Positions 54,906 to 64,000 of a stretch of 64,000 nt of DNA are shown here, one piece after another. The stretch comes from Lampris incognitus. Its lineage: Eukaryota > Chordata > Actinopteri > Lampriformes > Lampridae. Where the stretch lies: assembly GCF_029633865.1 (NCBI RefSeq), contig NC_079213.1, positions 3,251,784-3,315,783 of the forward strand, given 5' to 3'. Each line of letters opens with the position of its first letter. The first letter of the stretch is position 1. Made by a program: the position numbers and the translations under genes. The notes beneath the pieces are model-generated. The model saw only the letters and a list, made by a program, of their open reading frames with translations. It made no database searches and was not told the origin of the DNA.

Positions 54906-55126
54906 GTGAGTCTCAGAGGAAAGATGGAGGACTGCTGTGGAAACGGACTTAATTCAGTATTTCTGAATCACTCAAACAGCAGGACTGCTTCCAAACAAGG
55001 TTTTGAACAAAGCAGGCCTTGTGTATTGACTCCTGCTCCTGCTCCTGTCTCACGTTTGGTTATTGAACAGTTTTTGTCATTAATCCATAGTGAGTATACA
55101 GCGGCCGGGGTGATAGAGCCGCCCGT

Positions 55127-55250
55127 CCCTTATCCAAACCACTTATCCTGCTCGCAGGGTCGTGGGGATGCTGGACTCCATCCCAGCAGCCATGGGCGCT
55201 AGGTGGGGAGACACCCTCCCGTCCATCACAGGGCCGATGCACACACATAG
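55127..55250 (-). mobile_element. V-SINE tail-side fragment
   Basis: Antisense: TATCCAAACCACTTATCCTG, CAGGGTCGTGGGGATGCTGG, GGGGAGACACCCTCCCGTCC. The head is missing. Confidence 0.75.
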
Positions 55251-55458
55251 CCGCTTATTTAATGATGGAACAGCTGATCTGGTTTTGTCAATGACATCTC
55301 CAGCCGAAAGACATAAAGTGTGTTTGTCTCGGCAGTCGTTCCATAAACAAGTCGACGGACAGAAGAGCAGGAAAAGAAAGAAAATGAGCTGTTTATAAAG
55401 CTGCGGTCTTCAGCTTAACACCAGCCGAGCTCCAACCCTGTGCTCCACGTTTCCACAG

Positions 55459-55636
55459 ATGGCTGTGCAGACGGTGGCGTCGGCTGGACTCCTCCGGCCT
55501 CCTGACCCGCCGGCCCGGTCTGTCTGTCGACACCGAGGATGGAGGGGGACTTAGCGCTCTCATGCTGCCAACCATCACATCACAACCATCACATCACAAC
55601 CATCACATCAGATGGCCGGCATGACGGCAGGTTCAG
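55459..55636 (+). other. Candidate first coding exon of an unidentified gene
   Basis: Acceptor CCACGTTTCCACAG and donor TTCAG|GTATGA bound 178 nt. An ATG at 55539 opens a frame MEGDLALSCCQPSHHN to the donor (32 codons plus 2 nt). The start MEGDLA resembles the N-terminus I recall for OSBPL8 (MEGGLA...), which is a near neighbour of NAP1L1 in human, but the following residues come from a CATCACATCACAAC repeat and do not match. Orientation would also be opposite to human. Tentative. Confidence 0.3.
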
Positions 55637-55923
55637 GTATGAAGCCACACGACAGCATATTACCAAGACCACACACAAACAATCCCGTCGGTAGACACCA
55701 CGTCCACGTGACAGTACTCACACAAGCATGTGTTGTATATGCATGCACATGTACAAACACAACGGTACACATGCACACACACACACAACACGACACGATA
55801 TTCTTGGAGGGGAAACAGACTAACCAGGAACCAGGACAAACAACAAAGAAAAAGAAAAATGGATTTGGGAACGAGAGAAGCAAGAAAGATGAAAAGATGG
55901 AGAGAGAGAGGCAGAGATATGGA

Positions 55924-55927
<4 letters not shown>

Positions 55928-56004
<77 letters not shown>
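55928..56004 (+). repeat. (GA)n microsatellite
   Basis: About 38 uninterrupted GA dinucleotides, flanked on both sides by GGCAGAGATATGGAGGAAGA, so the tract may sit between short direct repeats. Confidence 0.95.
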
Positions 56005-56005
<1 letters not shown>

Positions 56006-56160
56006 CAGAGATATGGAGGAAGAGAGAGAGAGCGGAGGAAGCCGGTTGTCGCCCTGCTTACACAAGAGGTCTGATGAATACTTTACGAGGCGGTGGCACA
56101 AAGCCGCGTTACATAACAGCCTCTGAATAAGATGTGGGGGGGGGGTACCTAATGGGACAG

Positions 56161-56508
56161 AAACTGTGTATGTGTGTATGTGTGAGAGAGTGATTGTGTG
56201 TGTGTGTGTGTGTGTATGTGTGAGAGAGTGATTGTGTGTGTATGTGTGTATGTGTGAAAGAGTGATTGTGTGTGTATGTGTGAGAGAGTGATTGTGTGTG
56301 TATGTGTGAGAGAGTGATTGTGTGTGTGTATGTGTATGTGTGAGAGTGATTGTGTGTGTGTGTGTGTATGTGTATGTGTGAGAGAGTGATTGTATGTGTG
56401 CGTGTGTGTGTGTGCGTATGTGTGTGTATGTGTGTATGTTTGAGTGATTGTGTGCGTGTATGTGTGTGTATGTGTGAGAGAGTGATTGTGTGTGTGTGTG
56501 TGCATGCA

Positions 56509-56556
<48 letters not shown>

Positions 56557-56560
56557 TACT
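56161..56560 (+). repeat. Complex (GT)n / GTATGTGTGAGAGAGTGATT minisatellite
   Basis: Repeated units of TGTGAGAGAGTGATTGTGTG with variable GT and TATG insertions, ending in an uninterrupted GT run (about 56515-56548). Long His/Thr-rich frames on the minus strand are products of this repeat. Confidence 0.93.
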
Positions 56561-56821
56561 GATTGGTGTGAAGTACTGTGGGATGGTGTAATAGTACTAG
56601 ATTTCTATTCATTGTTTTCTTGTTCTTATGTAAAACACTTTGTATTGACTTGTTATGTACCACATGTGAGAGATGAATACAGTCTGGGAGATGGATGAAT
56701 GGGTGGTGGCTCGATGAATGGGTGGATGGACGTGTTGGCTATAATAGGGATGTCTTTAGAAAACATGGAGACACATACGTGTTGGTTTATGCACACAGAT
56801 ACCCCCACCCACCCACCCACC

Positions 56822-56853
<32 letters not shown>
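56822..56853 (+). repeat. (CCCA)n / (CA)n microsatellite
   Basis: CCCACCCACCCA followed by about 12 CA repeats. Confidence 0.9.
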
Positions 56854-56854
<1 letters not shown>

Positions 56855-56869
56855 TAAATGACAAGCTGT

Positions 56870-57390
56870 ACCAGAGGGTAATGAGACTGATGGGTCCGCT
56901 ACAAAGGAAAAGAAGAACAGGAAGAAGAAGGAACTTGCAAGTCCAAAGCATAAGAGGAGGCAATATACGCTAAAAACACTAAACACTTTCTCCCATTCGA
57001 TTACATTTAACTGAATGTCTTCATGTGGGAGGGAATGCTGAGATATACTATATTACCGTGTGAGGTGACTGCATTATCTTGCCGGTTTACATCAAAATCT
57101 GCGACTGTCAAAAATGGTGACCTGCATGTGTGCGTCCAGGACCATTTTGATTTTGAATGGCTCTCTGGGATTTACAGTATGAAAACAAACTATTATGACC
57201 ATCAGATGTGACCGAACCACTGAAACTGAAGAAATTAAAGGATAACCAAGTGACGTTGCACTTGTTCGAGTCTGAAGCACACCGCGTCACCGTTCTGTGT
57301 GCTGGCCACGAGGACGGATCGTCTAACTTCATGAAGCTGGCCTGCCCACTTCCATTTGAGGACTTATTTACCAAATTAACACTACCACAC
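56870..57390. other. Unclassified intergenic sequence
   Basis: No gene or repeat recognised. A modest open frame at 57208-57411 (plus) has no family resemblance that I can see. Confidence 0.4.
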
Positions 57391-57391
57391 A

Positions 57392-57832
57392 GGGGCGTCC
57401 AGGTAACATAGCAGTCTATTGCGTTGCCTACCAACACGGGGATCGCCGGTTCGAATCCCCCATGTTACCTCCGGCTTGGTTGGGCGTCCCTACAGACACA
57501 ATTGGCCGTGTCTGCGGGTGGGAAGCCGGATGTGGGTATGTGTCCTGGTTGCTGCCCTAGCGCCTCCTCTGGTCGGTTGGGGCGCCTGTTTGGGGGGGAG
57601 GGGGAACCGGGGGGGGGGGAATAGCGTGATCCTCCCACGTGCTGCGTCTCCCTGGTGAAACTCCTCACCGTCAGGTGAAAAGAAGCGGCTGGTGACTCCA
57701 CATGTATGGGAGGGGACGTGTGGTAGTCTGCAGCCCTCCCCGGACCAGCGGAGGGGGTGGAGCAGAGACCGGGACGGCTCGGAAGAGTGGGGTAATTGGC
57801 CAAGTACAATTGGGGAGAAAAGGGGGGGGGGG
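57392..57832 (+). mobile_element. SINE family A copy 10
   Basis: Full-length sense copy: GGATCGCCGGTTCGAATCCC head, GCGCCTCCTCTGGTCGGTTG body, GGGGTAATTGGCCAAGTACA tail, followed by a poly-G run. Confidence 0.9.
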
Positions 57833-58390
57833 TGAATACTATCACTCTCATCGAGTCGTGTTTTGCTTGTTCAGTAGATTTGATTTTGTGACATATCTTT
57901 ATCGTTCATACTGATGTGAAATTGTGCTGCAGACCAAATTCAGTCAAACAGATGCAGTGGGCTTGGTGGTGGCGGTGGGGGAGGGGGGCTGAGGGGAAGT
58001 CAGGCTCCCATAATCCTATGGTTCAAAGGAAAGCGCCACGTCGGCTGCTGGTCTTTGTAAAGGGCCGTCTGCAGGCATGCTGTCGGTCCTGTCTGTCTGC
58101 AGAACGCTCTCACACCACTGCTGCACTGTGCACTTTTACTTCTGCACGCCCGCAGGCCGACGTATAGCTTCATGTTCACGAGGAACAAGCTGTGTACAAG
58201 TACCGCATGTGAGCAGCGTCTCAGCGCGGGTGAAGACCAAGACGAGATCAACGTGACGCGAGATCAGAAAACGATGATTTCAGCCGAACTGGACGTTGAA
58301 GCAAGCCGTGATGTAAATACATAGAATCCCACACACGCCTTCATCCACCCACTCCACAGCCTGCCTGCTTTAATTTGACTAGGAACGATG
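57833..58390. other. Unclassified intergenic sequence
   Basis: No gene recognised; ordinary mixed sequence. Confidence 0.4.
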
Positions 58391-58391
58391 A

Positions 58392-58392
<1 letters not shown>

Positions 58393-58480
<88 letters not shown>
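58393..58480 (+). repeat. (CA)n microsatellite, 44 repeats
   Basis: An uninterrupted CA run of about 88 bp. Confidence 0.96.
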
Positions 58481-58481
<1 letters not shown>

Positions 58482-58937
58482 ATTACCAACACATTATTGG
58501 GGTGATTGTAGAAAATGAGTTAGTTGGCTCGTTTGATTTTTCTGTTGTTTCAGGCTGAGATTTCTTCGCCACTCCTTCAGTTGTACCGTTTCTCTCATTT
58601 ATCCTCTCCATCGTTTCATTTCAATCGTTTTCACCAGGGGGTTTAGTAAAAGCTGGACCTGCTGAATGGAGAAGGACACTGACAGCCGTCTGTTTGTCTC
58701 ACACGGAGAGCCGCTGTGGATAGAGAAGTGACTCATCTCCACCGACAACTGTTTTCATTCGCTCGAGAATTTTTTAACGCATCATTTACATCCACTTATC
58801 ATCTTTAAATCATTTATTTTCTTTTATTTCTCTGTCTGGATGAGGGCCGACCTCTCATGCACATCGCTTCTCTCTCTTTCTCACGCAGGTTTCTTTTTAG
58901 TCGCTTAAGATGTGATGCTGGGAGAGTGACCTTTGAC

Positions 58938-59357
58938 GCCCCCCCCTTTTCTCCCCAATTGTATTCAGCCAATTACCCCACTCTTCCGCTGCTCCACCCC
59001 CTCTGCTGATCCTGGGAGGGCTGCAGACTACCACATGCCTCCTCCCATACATGTGGAGTCGCCAGCCGCTTCTTTTCACCTGACAATGAGGAGTTTCACC
59101 AGGTGGACGTAGCGCGCGGGAGGATCACGCTATTCCCCCCAGTTCCCCCTCCGCCCCTGAACAGGCGCCTCAGCAAACCAGAGGAGGCGCTAGAGCAGCG
59201 ACCAGGACACATACCCACATCCGGCTTTTCACCCGCAGACACGGCCAATTGTGTCTGTAGGGACACCCCGACCAAGCCGAAGGTAACACAGGGATTCGAA
59301 CTGCGGAGCCCCGTATTGGTAGGCAATGGAATAGACCACCACACCATCCGGACGCCC
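58938..59357 (-). mobile_element. SINE family A copy 11, with target duplication
   Basis: Near full-length antisense copy with a small deletion in the tail-side block. Flanks ACCTTTGAC (58929-58937) and ACCTTGGAC (59358-59366) are a 9-bp target duplication with one mismatch. Confidence 0.9.
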
Positions 59358-59733
59358 ACCTTGGACCTTTTCACCTTCATCCATCCATTTTGAGCTCTGT
59401 CCCACTTCACATACACTTCAGTTTTGATTTTGAAGAACGGTGTCGGCCGCTCAGATCGACTTATAAAACCTGATGAACCCAGTGGGAACCAAACAACAGA
59501 CACACACACACAGATAAACAAATAGAGAAGGCAGTGCTATAGAATCTCTGAGTCATCACCCCTCCGTCTCTGTTCCTTCCTCTTTCTCAGTGACATGCAG
59601 ACAGTTGCTTTTAGAGAAAGACAAGACAAGAGAGACGGGAGAGGTGAATGAAAGAAAAGGATGAAAGCCACTTTGTTCGACATTGTATTCTTACAATGAA
59701 ATTTGTTCTCTGCATTTAACCCATCCAATTGTG

Positions 59734-59996
59734 TAGGAGCAGGTTTGGCGACAAAGCAAGAGAGGCAAGATTGAGATGGCGTGGACATGTGTGGAGGAGA
59801 GATGCTGAGTATATTGGGAGAAGGATGCTGAATATGGATCTGCCAGGGAAGAGGAGAAGAGGAAGGCCAAAGAGGAGGATTATGGATGTGGTGAGGGAGG
59901 ACATGCAGGTGGCTGGTGTGACAGAGGAAGTTTCAGAGGACAGGAGGAGATGGAAACGGATGATCCGCTGTGGCGCCCCCTAACGGGAGCAGCCGA

Positions 59997-60034
<38 letters not shown>

Positions 60035-60036
60035 TT
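59734..60036 (+). pseudogene. RTE-like LINE, 3' end (C-terminal ORF2 and AGT tail)
   Basis: The plus frame reads RFGDKAREARLRWRGHVWRR, then EYIGRRMLNMDLPGKRRRGR and PKRRIMDVVREDM, ending RWKRMIRCGAP and a stop. This is the conserved C-terminus of a LINE family widespread in fish that I place tentatively in the RTE group. It ends GCAGCCGAGAGT followed by (AGT)n (59999-60034), the microsatellite-type tail typical of that group. It is 5'-truncated, so dead. Confidence 0.75.
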
Positions 60037-60760
60037 GTATAGGAGTAGTGGGCAGCTGCAGCATCTGGGAACCAACTCCAGTTCTTCTTTCCATTGCAAG
60101 GGCACAGACAGGAGTATTAGCCCTATCATGCATTTCGTTTGATGGTGGACAGGAGAAAGACAGACAACAGACAGAAAGAAGACAGGTAGAGAGACAGACA
60201 AATTTAGAAAGGAAGATAAACAGTGGATGAAGAGACAGGAGAACAGACAGACAGACAGACTGATGGAGATAGATGGACAGACAAACAGTTACAAAGACAG
60301 ACAGGAGATGAAGAGACAAACACGTGAACTCACAGACAGACAGAAAGAGAGACAGAGAATAAGGCAAAGACAGGGAAGCAGAGATAGCTGAAGGGACAGA
60401 CAGGAGCATCCAACAGTCTTACCTCATGCAGGCCAAGTCAAAGGGCAGCAAGCCAGAGGCCAGATGAGAAGTAGAGAGCATTGTGGGTCTTCGTGTGCTG
60501 CAGATGGTGCTGGGGAAACCAAACCTTCGCTGACTGTTGGGTGTTAATGACCTCAGCATCTCCATCTTTGTTTTGATGAGCGAGGGAAGAAACCCAACGA
60601 GAGAATCGATTAAAGAAAAAATGGGTTTGGTGTCCGGACACAGAGAAAGACAGTTAAATACAGAGATAAATACCATGGGAATAAATGAATGAATGAATGA
60701 TCTTTATTGTCACGAAGGTACAATGAAATTTCGGAGGCGTCTCCCGATGTAGTAACATAA
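60037..60760. other. AGAC-rich low-complexity sequence and unclassified DNA
   Basis: 60165-60410 is rich in GACAGACAGAC-type repeats. 60688-60735 (GAATGAATGAATGATCTTTA, then CAATGAAATTTCGGAG) looks like the end of a dispersed repeat. No gene. Confidence 0.5.
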
Positions 60761-60774
60761 TAATAATTGGAGAC

Positions 60775-61833
60775 TGCAAGGTGGTGGCAGGGGAGAGTAT
60801 AGTTAGGCAGCATCAGATGGTGGTTTGTAGGATGACTTTGGAGATCAAGAAGAGGAAAGGAGTGAATGCAGAGCCAAGGATCAAATGGTGGAAGTTGAAG
60901 AAGGAAGACTGTTGTGTGGAGTTCAGGGAGGAGTTAAGCCATGCACTGGGTGGTAATGAAGAGTTGCCAGATGGCTGGGCGACTACTGCGGAAATAGTGA
61001 GGGGGAACGCTAGGAAGATATTTGGTGTGTCATCTGGACAGAGGAAGGAAGACAAGGAGACTTGATGGTGGAATCAGGGAGTACAGGAAAGTATACAGAG
61101 GAAGAGGTTGGCAAAGAAGAAGTAAGATAGACAGATGAAGAAAGTAGACAGGAGTACAAGGAGATGTGGCGTAAGGCGAAGAGAGAGGTGGCAAAGGAAA
61201 AGGTGTATGGTGAGTTGTATGAGAGGTTGGACACTAAGGAAGGAGAAAAGGACTTGTACCGAGACAGAGGGGCCGAGCTGGGAAGGATGTGCAGTAAGTT
61301 AGGGTGATGAAGGATAGAGATGGAAATGTGCTGACAAGTGAGGAGATTGTGTTGGTGTTGAGAAGGTGGAATGAATACTTTGAGGGGCTGATGAATGAAG
61401 AAAATGAGAGAGAGAGAAGGTTGGATGATGTGGGGACAGTGAATCAGGAAGTGCGGTGGATTAGCGAGGAGGAAGTTAGGGCAGCTCTGAAGAGGATGAA
61501 GAGTGGAAAGGCAGTGGGTCCAGATGACATACCTGTGGAGGTATGGAGTTGCTTCGGCTAGATGTTCAGTGGAGTATTTAAATATTGTTTAACACAATCT
61601 TGGAAAGTGAGAAGATATCTGAGGAGGAGAGAAGAAGCATACTGGTACTGATTTTCAAGAATAAGGGTGATGTGCAGAGCTGTAGTAACTACAGAGGTAT
61701 GACGTTGACCAGCCACAGCATGAAGATATGGGAAAGAGTAGTGGAAGCTAGGTTAAGAGGAGAGGTGATGATTAGCGAGCAGCAGTATGATTTCATGCCA
61801 CAAAAGAGCACTACAGATGTTACAATGTTATAA
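60775..61833 (+). pseudogene. RTE-like LINE ORF2 fragment, frameshifted
   Basis: Plus-strand pieces in changing frames: VAGESIVRQHQMVVCRMTLE (60787 on), IKWWKLKKEDCCVEFREEL, GVSSGQRKEDKET, then RDGNVLTSEEIVLVLRRWNE (61313 on), SGKAVGPDDIPVEVW, and IFKNKGDVQSCSNYRGMTLT with QQYDFMPQKSTTD. These are the linker and N-terminal reverse-transcriptase motifs of the same family as 59734. It stops at the start of the RT palm, where the L2 copy begins. Several stops and frameshifts: not functional. Confidence 0.75.
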
Positions 61834-62175
61834 TTTCGTTTAGCAGATGCTTTTATTAAAAGCGACGTACATCTTAGAGTTAATACAACACAAGCAAGGA
61901 TCTAGTCAGGGACAACAATGCAAGTAAGTGCCAAAAAACTAGGTTCAAGTCCAATAGGACATAGGCGTCAACAGGCACTGCACAAAGGCAAGGCAATGCA
62001 TAGGGTGCATAAAAGCATTTTTTGTGTATTTTTATTAATACCATATGGTATGGAGATGTTTGTGAAAGAGCTGGGTCTTTAGCTTCATCTTAAAGATGGA
62101 CAGGAACTCAGCGGATCAAATGGAGTTTGATAACTCGTTCCACCACCAGGGAACTACAGAAGAGAAGAGTCTGGC

Positions 62176-62930
62176 TAGTGACTTAGGGCCCCATTGTAGT
62201 GGAAGTGCCAGGCACCGTTCATTGGCAGAGCATAGTGAGCGGGACTGAGTCCTGCATGCTCAGACAGGTAGGGTCTAATTTTCCTGATGTTGTACAGGGC
62301 AAATCGACACGGCCGAGCAATCGAGGCCACGTGAACCTTAAAGGTTAGTTGGTCATCAATTATGACATTCAGGTTTTGGGTAGATTTTTTGGGCATGAGT
62401 TGGGTTGATCTGAGCTGGATATTGATCTGTTGTTGTAAGGATGAACTGGCTGGGATGCCAAGGAGCTCAGTCTTAGATAGGTTAGGCTGAAGGTGGCGTT
62501 CTTTCATCCATGCAGAGATATCAGCAAAGCATGATGATATCCGTGACGAGACTGTGAGGTTTTCTGGCGAGAATGATAGGAACAGCTGGGTATCATCAAC
62601 ATAGCAATGGTATGAGAAACCATAGGAGTGGATGATTGCACCAAGTGAGGTGGTGGAGATTGAGAAGAGAAGGGGAACGAGCACTGACCCTTGAGGTACC
62701 CCGTGGATAAGCCATGCAGTTTGGACAGTTCTCCCCTAAAAGATATTTTAAAAGATCTCCCCGAGAGGTAGGACATGAACCAGCGGAGGGCAGATCCCGA
62801 GATACCAAGCTCAGTGAATGTGGAGAGGAGGATTTGGTGGTTAACAGTGTCAAAGGCAACTGACAGATCTAGCAGCAATAAAGCTGAGGACTGACCAGCA
62901 GCTCTAGCCAAACGCAGTGATTCCATTACC
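62176..62930 (-). pseudogene. L2 reverse transcriptase, degraded
   Basis: Minus-strand frames contain SSALLLLDLSVAFDTVNHQI (RT motif A, D..xAFDTV), GSALRWFMSYLSGRSF, and [15 protein letters not shown] (RT catalytic VDD where active fish copies have ADD), then [18 protein letters not shown]. The frame shifts near 62680 and ends early after SEHAGL. Recognisably L2 reverse transcriptase, but not intact. Confidence 0.82.
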
Positions 62931-62979
62931 GACAGGAATGCAGTCTCAGTAGAATGACCCCGCTTAAAGCCAGACTGAT

Positions 62980-63880
62980 TCAGATCATACAGATTGTTCT
63001 CAGAAAGGAATTCGGAGACTTGGTTAAAGACTGTGGGCTCAAGTACTTATGATTGAAAGGGTAGGACTGAAACCGGTCTGTAGGTCTCAAACTGGGCTGA
63101 ACTGAGTGTAGGTTATTTTGAGCTTGCTTGACCCGACCTTTTTTAAATGCAGTGGGGAACACACCCATTGTAAGTGAGGAGTAGATGACGTGAGTGACTG
63201 CGGGGTTAAGTGCAGGGGAAATGGTTTGTAGAATGATATCGGTTCCAGTAGACAGGTAGTAGGATGAGAGTCCAGAAGAAGTTTGGAGACTTCCTCCTTG
63301 GTCAGGGGAGAGAATGAGGTGAGTGAGGCAATGTTAGCTGGCAGTGGCAGACAGAGTTGTTCAGGCTCAGAAATGGTTACTGATGGCAGAAACCTTATCA
63401 GTAAAGTATGAGGCGAACATGTCTGGAGTGAGTAGAGTGGAGGTTGGCGGAGGAGGCGGATTGAGGAGTGAGTTAAAAGTAAAAAACATTTTGCGAGCAT
63501 CAGTGGCACCACAGATCTTGTTCTGATAGTAAGTGGTCTTAGCTGTTTTTAAGCTGGAGGAGAATGATGCTAGGAGACGCTGACAGAAGTCAGTGGACTC
63601 TTTCTGGTTTTATGCCATTTTCTCTCTGCCGCTCTAGCCCTGCCCTTTGCTCTCTGAGGACCTCAGTGAGCCATGGACTGGGGGGGGGGGTGTTATGAGC
63701 AGGTTTGGATGCTAGAGGGCAGAGACTGTTAAGAGAGGAGGCTAGTGAGGAACAGAGTGTGCCTGTAGCCTCATTGACAGGGAGTGAAGAGAATTCATTA
63801 TGAGGAGGCATGGAAGCCAAGACCGCATTGGAAAACTGGGTCGGTGTAAGGGACCGGATGTTTTGGCAGAAGGAGACCAT
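62980..63880 (-). pseudogene. L2 ORF2 region upstream of RT, degraded
   Basis: Minus-strand frames contain SPWLTEVLREQRAGLERQRE, SEPEQLCLPLPANIASLTSF, PLTKEEVSKLLLDSHPTTCL and GVFPTAFKKGRVKQAQ, in the order expected between endonuclease and RT in fish L2. At least two frameshifts separate them. Confidence 0.78.
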
Positions 63881-64000
63881 TTGTGGAGGAACATGAAGCC
63901 GTGAATTGAATAAAAAAAGTGGTCTGACAGATGAAGGGGGGGGTGACAGTCAGATGCTTGCTGTGGAGCAGTTCCGAGTCAAAATCAGATCAATTAAAAA

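Larger units (their letters stand above)
61838..64000 (-). mobile_element. L2-type LINE, 3' portion, degraded, runs off the window
   Basis: Read on the minus strand: ORF2 pieces from 63999 down to about 62176, then a 3' region ending near 61838 in the TTTAGCAGATGCTTTTAT block (plus-strand wording). The element abuts the truncated RTE-like copy, suggesting that one inserted into or next to the other. Confidence 0.8.

Noticed and set aside
55820..56663. His/Thr-rich and Ser/Leu-rich frames of 118-229 codons
   Set aside because: Translations of GT and GA microsatellites.

Overview
The window is a piece of a vertebrate nuclear genome, almost certainly a ray-finned (teleost) fish. The grounds are split genes with GT..AG introns, CpG-rich promoters, V-SINE (DANA-like) elements, a second tRNA-headed SINE family, fish-type L2 and RTE-like LINE fragments, a Penelope-like fragment and many hairpin MITEs. 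The species cannot be named from this sequence alone.

Two protein genes are secure, both on the minus strand. PHLDA1 (1-321) is cut by the left window edge, so only its first 107 codons are visible. NAP1L1 is complete: a non-coding first exon lies in a CpG island near 33.4-33.5 kb, followed by 14 coding exons between 26464 and 5692. The hand-spliced exons join in one continuous frame and give a 394-residue histone chaperone with an acidic tail and a C-terminal CKQQ box. PHLDA1 followed by NAP1L1 in the same orientation is the order I recall for human chromosome 12q, which supports both calls.

Layout. 0-1 kb: PHLDA1 start and CpG-rich upstream region with a perfect CRE. 1-5.7 kb: intergenic DNA and probable NAP1L1 3'UTR, with a 30-bp CRE-like triplicate, a foldback element carrying a lopsided minisatellite, a MITE and a V-SINE. 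5.7-33.5 kb: NAP1L1, whose introns hold seven copies of SINE family A, several V-SINEs, hAT-type MITEs and a 5 x 40-bp array of estrogen-response-element-like palindromes. 33.5-33.9 kb: TATA-like box, pyrimidine-tract start region and a 127-bp tandem duplication upstream of NAP1L1. 33.9-64 kb: a repeat-dominated stretch with no secure gene. It contains a tRNA-like tandem repeat, a Penelope-like fragment, a 268-bp tandem unit element, a 4.3-kb minisatellite with higher-order structure, a 24-bp minisatellite that arose inside a V-SINE and carries 18 perfect AP-1 sites, a 30-bp minisatellite open in several frames, long microsatellites, and degraded RTE-like and L2 retrotransposons. A CpG-rich block with two well-formed candidate exons (54.2-55.6 kb, plus strand) may be the 5' end of another gene, but I cannot identify it with confidence.

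No rRNA, true tRNA gene, CRISPR array or bacterial feature was seen. All exon and repeat coordinates were derived by hand from the sequence. Splice sites were chosen by GT/AG consensus plus reading-frame continuity.
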